Assembly (NCBI GenBank): GCA_947176875.1
Contig: CAMWSI010000057.1
Location: forward strand, 1 to 5,981
Source: an uncultured Bacteroidales bacterium
GTDB lineage: Bacteria > Bacteroidota > Bacteroidia > Bacteroidales > P3
Length of the DNA: 5,981 nucleotides
Direction of reading: 5' to 3'
Made by a program: the position numbers and the translations under genes. Positions within the stretch are counted from its first letter, which is position 1. Each line of letters starts with the position of its first letter. This document shows, piece after piece, positions 1 through 4,110 of the stretch. The notes under the pieces were generated by a model. That model was not told the origin of the DNA and made no database searches. It worked only from the letters and a program-made list of their open reading frames with translations.

Positions 1-109
1 GCTGTCGAAAGAGTATAAGGTGGGCGTTACCGTTTCCGTAGCCAAAGATCAACTGCGACGCGATTTGGAAGCGGCCGGCATCATCAAAGGCCTGGGCAGC
101 GGATTTTAA
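1..109 (+). CDS. C-terminal end of LPP20/FlgT-N-like exported protein (partial)
   Basis: Only the last 35 codons are present; the first whole codon begins at base 2 and the TAA stop is at 107-109. The fragment contains KVGVTV, a QL-containing helix and AGIIKGLGSGF at the end. It aligns without gaps to the C-terminus of the next gene (200-688): 14 of 28 residues are identical, including GVTV, QL and GI.K, so the two are tandem paralogues. The small-protein family is one I associate with Bacteroidetes lipoproteins that begin with a lipobox and carry a G.G....A...A...A motif, but that part lies outside the window here. The strand-helix end (GVTVSV then a charged helix) suits the small alpha/beta fold of LPP20-like proteins. 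Function is unknown. The paralogy is seen directly; the family assignment is inferred from the neighbour. Confidence 0.8.
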   Translation, partial: LSKEYKVGVTVSVAKDQLRRDLEAAGIIKGLGSGF

Positions 110-199
110 CCAAAGCGCGGGCCTGCGGGAAGCGCGGGCGCGGGCTTACCGGCGTCGGCAGGAAGCGCGGCGTCGGTTCATCCATCAAAAAATACGAAA
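110..199. repeat. GC-rich spacer with short direct repeats
   Basis: This 90-bp gap between the two paralogues carries AAGCGCGG three times (113-120, 130-137, 163-170) and GGCGTCGG twice (151-158 and 169-176, the second overlapping the third AAGCGCGG). The last 20 bases turn A-rich just before the ATG at 200, as is usual for Bacteroidetes translation starts. There is no TAnnTTTG promoter box, no strong short-loop hairpin and no open reading frame. The repeats may reflect slippage or reiterated spacer sequence; no function can be assigned. Confidence 0.5.
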
Positions 200-688
200 A
201 TGAATATCAAACGATTTCTTTACAGCCTCGCGGCTTGCCTCGGCATCTGCCTGACGTTTGCCGCCTGCAACCAATCCAAGAATCAGGGCGGCTAATATAC
301 TTACGAGACCGAATGTCTCGGAAGCGAGATGGACGGCTCTTACACGCTGCGGGCATGGGGCATCGGCCGCAATCAGGTGGACGCGTTGGCGCAGGCCCGT
401 AAGAATGCGGTGCGCGACGTGATTTTCAAGGGGATTTCAAAAGGGAAATCCGAATGCGAAATTCGGCCTATCCTGTTGGAAGTAAATGCCGAAGAGAAAT
501 ACCGCACTTATTTCAACCGCTTCTTCGCCGACGGGGGCGAATTCGAGAACTATGTCAATTACAAGGACAAACGGGTCTCGACGTTCCACCGCGAACGCAC
601 CGAAGACGAAATCAAATACGGCGTCACCGTACGCGTATTGTACGGACAACTGACGGACAAACTCCGCGCCGACGGCATTTTGAAATAA
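200..688 (+). pseudogene. LPP20/FlgT-N-like lipoprotein gene interrupted by in-frame TAA
   Basis: The frame opens at ATG 200 with a lipoprotein-type signal: N-K-R start, hydrophobic core, then FAAC with Cys23 as the likely lipidated residue, followed by a polar linker. Codon 32 (293-295) is TAA, and the same frame then continues without interruption to the TAA at 686-688 with clearly protein-like sequence. Codons 33-41 (YTYETECLG) look like a conserved mature strand, so the reading frame was one gene of about 162 residues. The mature part has W-G-I-G-R at 53-57, an Ala/Arg helix (ALAQARKNAVRD, 62-73), FKGI at 76-79, FF.DGG in the middle and a GVTVRV strand near the end. This pattern recalls LPP20 and FlgT N-terminal domains. 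The only downstream restart is ATG 329, which would give 119 residues with no export signal and without the first strand. The change could be a single substitution (CAA, AAA or GAA to TAA), a sequencing error, or, less likely, a read-through stop. It is a tandem paralogue of the gene ending at 109. Confidence 0.75.
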
Positions 689-695
689 AGGACTT

Positions 696-711
696 CCGGA
701 CTTCGGTCCGG
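696..711 (+). promoter_or_regulatory. Intergenic hairpin with cUUCGg tetraloop
   Basis: CCGGAC, TTCG and GTCCGG form a perfect 6-bp GC-rich stem (696-701 with 706-711) closed by a C(UUCG)G loop, one of the most stable RNA tetraloops. It begins 8 bases after the stop of the preceding frame and lies 33 bases before the ATG at 744. The following bases (CATCCGTAACG) contain no T-run, so it is not a standard intrinsic terminator. It could protect an mRNA end or lower expression between the small lipoprotein gene and the DUF6175 gene. The structure is seen in the sequence; its role is inferred. Confidence 0.55.
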
Positions 712-743
712 CATCCGTAACGAACAATTAATTCAAGAACCTT

Positions 744-1700
744 ATGAAAAGATTTTTTATACTGCTGACCGCCTGCCTGCTGGGCGGTTGCTCCGCGCTG
801 ATGGCGCAAGCGAAAAAGCCGACGCTCATGGTGGTGCCCAGCGACGTATGGTGCACGCAGAACGGTTATATGACGGCCTATGACAACCAAGGGACAACGG
901 TCATGATACCGGACTATAAAAAGGCTTTGCAGACCGATCCGAACCTGCTCATGGTCATCAGTAAAATCAACACGCTGATGGCCGACCGCGGCTTTCCGCT
1001 CAAAAACCTCGAAAGCGCGTTGAAATCCATTGAACAGAGCATGGCCGAAGACGCCATGACGACCAGCAAAACTTCGGGCGCGGAACTGGCCGAAACGCCG
1101 CTCGACCGCCTCAAACGCACGGCCCAGGCCGACATCATCCTGCAACTGACCTGGAGCGTGAACACGCAGGGTCCCAAGAAATCGGTCACTTACAATTTGC
1201 AGGGTCTGGACGCTTATACCGACAAACAGATTGCCGGCGCACAAGGTACGGGCGCGCCGTCCATGACGGCCGACCTGCCGGTCCTGCTCGAAGAGGCCGT
1301 CTTGGCCAATATGGATAACTTTACGGCCCGGTTGCAAACCTATTTCGACGACCTGTTCGCCAACGGCCGCGAAGTGACGGTAAGCATCCGCGTGTTCGAC
1401 AACGGCTCCGGACTCGATCTGGAATCGGAATACGGCGATTATGAACTGAGTGAGGTTATCGACAAATGGATGTACGACAATACGGTGGAACACCGCTTCA
1501 GCAAGAGCGCGGCCTCGGAAACGCGCATCCTGTACGAACAGGTGCGCATCCCGCTCTACAAGACCGACGGCATGCCGATGGACACCGAAGGGTTCGTGCG
1601 CGGGCTGAGGAGTTTCCTGCGCAAGGAGCCGTATAAGATCGACTCCAAGGTCATGAACCGCGGCTTAGGCAATGCCGTATTGGTGCTGGGAGAGAAATAA
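744..1700 (+). CDS. DUF6175 family exported protein
   Basis: This 318-residue protein matches what I recall of the Bacteroidetes DUF6175 family. Recognisable stretches are KKPTLMVVPSD.WC (24-37), VISKINTLM, GFPLKNLESALK from about 83, LKRTAQADIILQLTW to 137, YNLQGLDAYTDKQIAG soon after, and NRGLGNAVLVLGEK at the end. The N-terminus is an export signal, with two readings: a lipobox LGGC giving lipidated Cys16, or signal peptidase cleavage near ALMAQA at 18-23. The order of elements (strand after the signal, helix, 'GF..K.LE..L', then 'ADIILQLTW' and a beta hairpin ending in 'DAYTDKQIAG') parallels the CsgG/TolB-N/FlgT-middle fold, where 'ADYLI.G' is followed by '..D..TG.I'. That parallel is inference. 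ATG 744 is chosen because it gives the signal peptide and an A-rich leader. The biochemical role is unknown; it probably acts in the periplasm or at a membrane with its neighbours. Confidence 0.85.
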   Translation: MKRFFILLTACLLGGCSALMAQAKKPTLMVVPSDVWCTQNGYMTAYDNQGTTVMIPDYKKALQTDPNLLMVISKINTLMADRGFPLKNLESALKSIEQSMAEDAMTTSKTSGAELAETPLDRLKRTAQADIILQLTWSVNTQGPKKSVTYNLQGLDAYTDKQIAGAQGTGAPSMTADLPVLLEEAVLANMDNFTARLQTYFDDLFANGREVTVSIRVFDNGSGLDLESEYGDYELSEVIDKWMYDNTVEHRFSKSAASETRILYEQVRIPLYKTDGMPMDTEGFVRGLRSFLRKEPYKIDSKVMNRGLGNAVLVLGEK

Positions 1701-1722
1701 AACGGAGCGTCTAAACAAAATT

Positions 1723-1745
1723 CCGCATATAAAAAACCGCATATA
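1723..1745 (+). repeat. 9-bp direct repeat CCGCATATA in leader
   Basis: CCGCATATA occurs at 1723-1731 and again at 1737-1745, one and a half helical turns apart (14 bp), in the 47-bp gap ahead of the ATG at 1748. The second copy ends two bases before the start codon. The gap is AT-rich and has no TAnnTTTG box or Shine-Dalgarno sequence. The repeat could be a protein or small-RNA binding site controlling translation, or chance in an A/T-biased leader. Confidence 0.4.
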
Positions 1746-1747
1746 TT

Positions 1748-2743
1748 ATGAGAAACTCACATAAAATCGCTGCAACGCTTTGCCTGTCATTGCTTTGCAT
1801 CTTCGGCGCTTCGCTCGGATTCGACGCCGCGACGGCCACGGCCCAATCCGCCGCCAATCCTGCTTCCTCCGACGCGGAATACGGCATCGTGTTGTCCGTA
1901 TTGCTGGACGATCAGGAAGAGATACCGCACGACGCGGCCAATTACTTGTCCAACAAGCTCGCACAGACGATAACGGCCAACGGCGTAGGGGCGTTCGACG
2001 GATTCAGCCGCTTTTTCATCACGGCGCGTCTGGGCATGGCCACGCGCGACATCGTGCCGGGACCGCCGACACAGATAGCCGAAAATATGGAAATCACGCT
2101 CTATATCGCCGACTATTTCGCCCAAAAGATTTTCGCCACGACGACCATCAACGCCAAGGGCGTCGGGACAAACGAATCCAAGGCATTCATCAACGCGGTC
2201 AAGAATCTGAATCCGCATGCCGCCCCGATAGCCGCGTTCGTGCAGAAAGGCAAGGCCAAAATCATAGACTACTACCGCGCCCAGTGCGACAACATCATCA
2301 AAAAGGCGCAGAGTCTGGCCACGCAAAAGGAATACGACGAGGCGCTGTATCTGCTCACTTCCATTCCCGACGCGGCGGGCGACTGTTACGACAAGGCTTT
2401 GGCGGCCACGGCGGCCATCTACCAACAATATGTCGATTATCTCTGCGAGGTGAATCTGGCGCATGCCAAAGCGGCCTGGGTGGCCGAACAGAACAGCGCG
2501 GGCGCACAGAAAGCCGGTGTCTTCATGAGTTTGATTTATCCCGACGCGGGTTGCTACGGCGAGGCGCAAGCCCTTTATACCGAGATAAAAGGAAAGGTTC
2601 TGGATGATTGGAAATTCGAGATGAAGAAATGGCAGGACGGCGTAGATTTGGAAAGCCAACGCATCGAAGCCGCCCGCGCGATAGGCGTGGCCTACGGCAA
2701 TGGCCAGCAACCCACAACCTATGTCATGGGCTGGTGTCGGTAA
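1748..2743 (+). CDS. Exported protein with CsgG/TolB-N-like domain and helical repeats
   Basis: The 331-residue product starts with a long signal peptide (R3, K6, hydrophobic core 7-24) with a likely cleavage after ATA at 30-32. Residues about 43-165 form an alpha/beta region: a strand GIVLSVLL, an amphipathic helix (NYLSNKLAQTI), RFFITARLG, a P-G-P-P turn and a final KGVGTNESKAF segment. This resembles the CsgG/TolB N-terminal fold but I cannot prove it. From about 175 it is all-helical and TPR-like, with two related units containing PDAAGDCY..A (207-217) and PDAGCY.EA (265-273). Cysteines at 180, 213, 233 and 269 lie in this helical part. The end, GQQPTTYVMGWCR, and the segment VLDDWKFEMKKWQDG look conserved. 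I recall homologues only as Bacteroidetes proteins of unknown function. It ends 5 bp before the next gene, which suggests translational coupling. ATG 1748 is chosen for the signal peptide. Confidence 0.8.
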   Translation: MRNSHKIAATLCLSLLCIFGASLGFDAATATAQSAANPASSDAEYGIVLSVLLDDQEEIPHDAANYLSNKLAQTITANGVGAFDGFSRFFITARLGMATRDIVPGPPTQIAENMEITLYIADYFAQKIFATTTINAKGVGTNESKAFINAVKNLNPHAAPIAAFVQKGKAKIIDYYRAQCDNIIKKAQSLATQKEYDEALYLLTSIPDAAGDCYDKALAATAAIYQQYVDYLCEVNLAHAKAAWVAEQNSAGAQKAGVFMSLIYPDAGCYGEAQALYTEIKGKVLDDWKFEMKKWQDGVDLESQRIEAARAIGVAYGNGQQPTTYVMGWCR

Positions 2744-2748
2744 CCATC

Positions 2749-4053
2749 ATGAAAAAGCACGTTTTATTACACGGTTTATTGTGGCTGGCCGCACTCGGCG
2801 GACTCTCGGTGGCGACGGGCCAACCGAAACCGACGGCCACAGCGGGCGATTTGCCGGATTACAAACGCAGTTCGCTCTACACGGTCTTGGCCACGCACCT
2901 TTCCCAACGGTACGGTGCGCAAATCGACTCGGTTTTCATCCAGTTGCCGATACCGGACAAATACGAAGACCACAACCTGCCCGACCGCTACATCGCGTGT
3001 CCCAAACGCGAGAATCGGCTCCGTCCGGAAAGCATGGCAACGTTCATCGACACGTCGGAAGCCGCCAAGAAGATGGTGGCCAAATGGTTCGACCGCAACC
3101 CCGAAACAGGTACGTTCGACCTCGGACTCATCGCTGAGCGCGGCCACTACAACGCTTCGGAAGCCGATGTGCGGGAAGCCCTGCTGACCCAACGCGGCCT
3201 GGCCCTCATTGCCGACGCCGGCGAGAATCTTATCGAAAACACTTTCCTCATCATCAACGATATCGTTTACGTCGATAAAGAAAAGGGAGCGGCCATCGCT
3301 TCGGCCGTTTTTTCCGGATTGGCGCTGGTGGCGGCCGCGACAAGCGTGGCCGGAGCGGCAAGCGGCAATACGGACGCGGCGGAAGCGGGCGTGGCCGCCA
3401 CGGAACTGGCTCTGGTCGGATCGGCCATATCGAACAGCATCGCGGGTTTCACGGTAAAAGTGACTTCTTACCTGTACCGTCTGCGTTGGAACGACTCCAT
3501 CGCCGCCGTTTTCTACAACGATTTCTGGTGCGACACCAACTATGCGCCGGAAGAAATCGCTCGCCGCAAGGCCTTGTTTGACGGTCTGGACGGGCAAAGC
3601 GGCCTGTTCGCGCTCGACTATATCGGCAAGTATAGGGTCAAGAGCGACAAGACCGTGTTGCGCGGCCTGCACGACAACAACGACGTTATCCGCAAGGTCT
3701 GCGCGCGGGCTTTGGACAAGAACATCGCCGCCCTGCAAAAGAAATACGAGGTTTTCAAGGTCAAGACGCCGGTCACGGCCGTAAACGGTTTGCTGTTGCA
3801 ATCGCCGGTGGGGCTTAAGGAGGGCTTGAAACCCGGTTCCAAATTCGAGGTGCTGGAACAGCGCATGGACGACGACGGGAACATTTCCTACCAACGCATG
3901 GCCGTGGTCAAACCGATCAAGCATCTGATCTGGGACAACCGGTTCATGGCCGCCGAAGAAGAAGCCGCCGGCGCCGACTTCGGCGCCACGACGTTCAAGA
4001 AAAAAGGCGGCGGACATATAGCGGCCGGCATGTTGCTCCGCCAATTGAAATAG
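2749..4053 (+). CDS. Exported protein with hydrophobic hairpin and FlgT-C-like end
   Basis: The same frame is open upstream to an ATG at 2608, but ATG 2749 is the right start: it gives a clean signal peptide (KK at 2-3, hydrophobic core, cleavage near SVATG at 20-24) and sits 5 bp after the previous stop. The product is 434 residues. The first mature part (about 36-165) is mixed alpha/beta with many charged residues. Residues 181-204 and 213-236 are two Ala/Gly-rich hydrophobic segments separated by a short polar turn (N-T-D), able to form a membrane hairpin. Residues about 300-335 are helical (RKVCARALDKNIAALQ). The C-terminal 100 residues begin FKVKTPV at 336-342 and contain GLKEGLKPGSKFEVLEQ (355-371), the kind of 'L..G..F.V' pattern found in FlgT C-terminal domains. 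The protein ends IAAGMLLRQLK. I know of no characterised homologue. It probably acts at the outer membrane or in the periplasm with the two proteins encoded upstream. Confidence 0.8.
   Translation: MKKHVLLHGLLWLAALGGLSVATGQPKPTATAGDLPDYKRSSLYTVLATHLSQRYGAQIDSVFIQLPIPDKYEDHNLPDRYIACPKRENRLRPESMATFIDTSEAAKKMVAKWFDRNPETGTFDLGLIAERGHYNASEADVREALLTQRGLALIADAGENLIENTFLIINDIVYVDKEKGAAIASAVFSGLALVAAATSVAGAASGNTDAAEAGVAATELALVGSAISNSIAGFTVKVTSYLYRLRWNDSIAAVFYNDFWCDTNYAPEEIARRKALFDGLDGQSGLFALDYIGKYRVKSDKTVLRGLHDNNDVIRKVCARALDKNIAALQKKYEVFKVKTPVTAVNGLLLQSPVGLKEGLKPGSKFEVLEQRMDDDGNISYQRMAVVKPIKHLIWDNRFMAAEEEAAGADFGATTFKKKGGGHIAAGMLLRQLK
3970..3987. repeat. Perfect inverted repeat inside the 3' end of a CDS
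   Basis: GGCGCCGA (3970-3977) and TCGGCGCC (3980-3987) are exact inverted copies separated by two bases, ending 66 bases before the stop at 4053. They encode Gly/Ala/Asp/Phe codons (A-G-A-D-F-G-A-T). As RNA this would make a 7-bp stem with a 4-base loop. There is no T-run after it. It may be a by-product of GC-rich Gly/Ala codons. Confidence 0.4.
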
Positions 4054-4110
4054 GATACCGGAAAAAATTCAGATTTCGGGCATCCGGACAAAATCGAAAC
4101 CGCAGCATTT

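Noticed and set aside
329..688. Independent 119-residue cytoplasmic protein starting at ATG 329
   Set aside because: The same frame continues upstream with conserved-looking residues and a lipoprotein signal broken only by one TAA; the paralogue context supports an exported protein. Kept only as a possible restart product.
624..1493. Long open frame on the - strand (289 codons) opposite the DUF6175 gene
   Set aside because: It mirrors the coding frame of a gene with a signal peptide and recognised family motifs. The translation is rich in Arg, His, Val and Gln with no motif, as expected of the antisense of GC-rich coding DNA.
1780..2607. Second + strand open frame of 275 codons inside the 331-residue gene
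   Set aside because: Very rich in Arg, Gly and His with no export signal or motif; a frame-shifted reading of GC-rich codons.
1787..2710. Open frame of 307 codons on the - strand
   Set aside because: Shadow of the 331-residue exported protein; no signal, domain or plausible leader of its own.
2608..2748. Upstream extension of the 434-residue protein to ATG 2608
   Set aside because: It would overlap 136 bases of the preceding gene, its 47 residues are Arg-rich and low-quality, and it would bury the clear signal peptide that starts at 2749.
2776..4044. Open frame of 422 codons on the - strand, almost the whole length of the 434-residue gene
   Set aside because: Despite its length, its composition is antisense-like, and the + strand frame has a signal peptide, tight spacing to the upstream gene and a structured C-terminal domain.
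4060..4098. Possible terminator after the 434-residue gene (GATTT...AAATC with inner CGG/CCG)
   Set aside because: The stem is only 5 plus 3 pairs with a 4-base bulge and no T-run follows; not convincing as a terminator.
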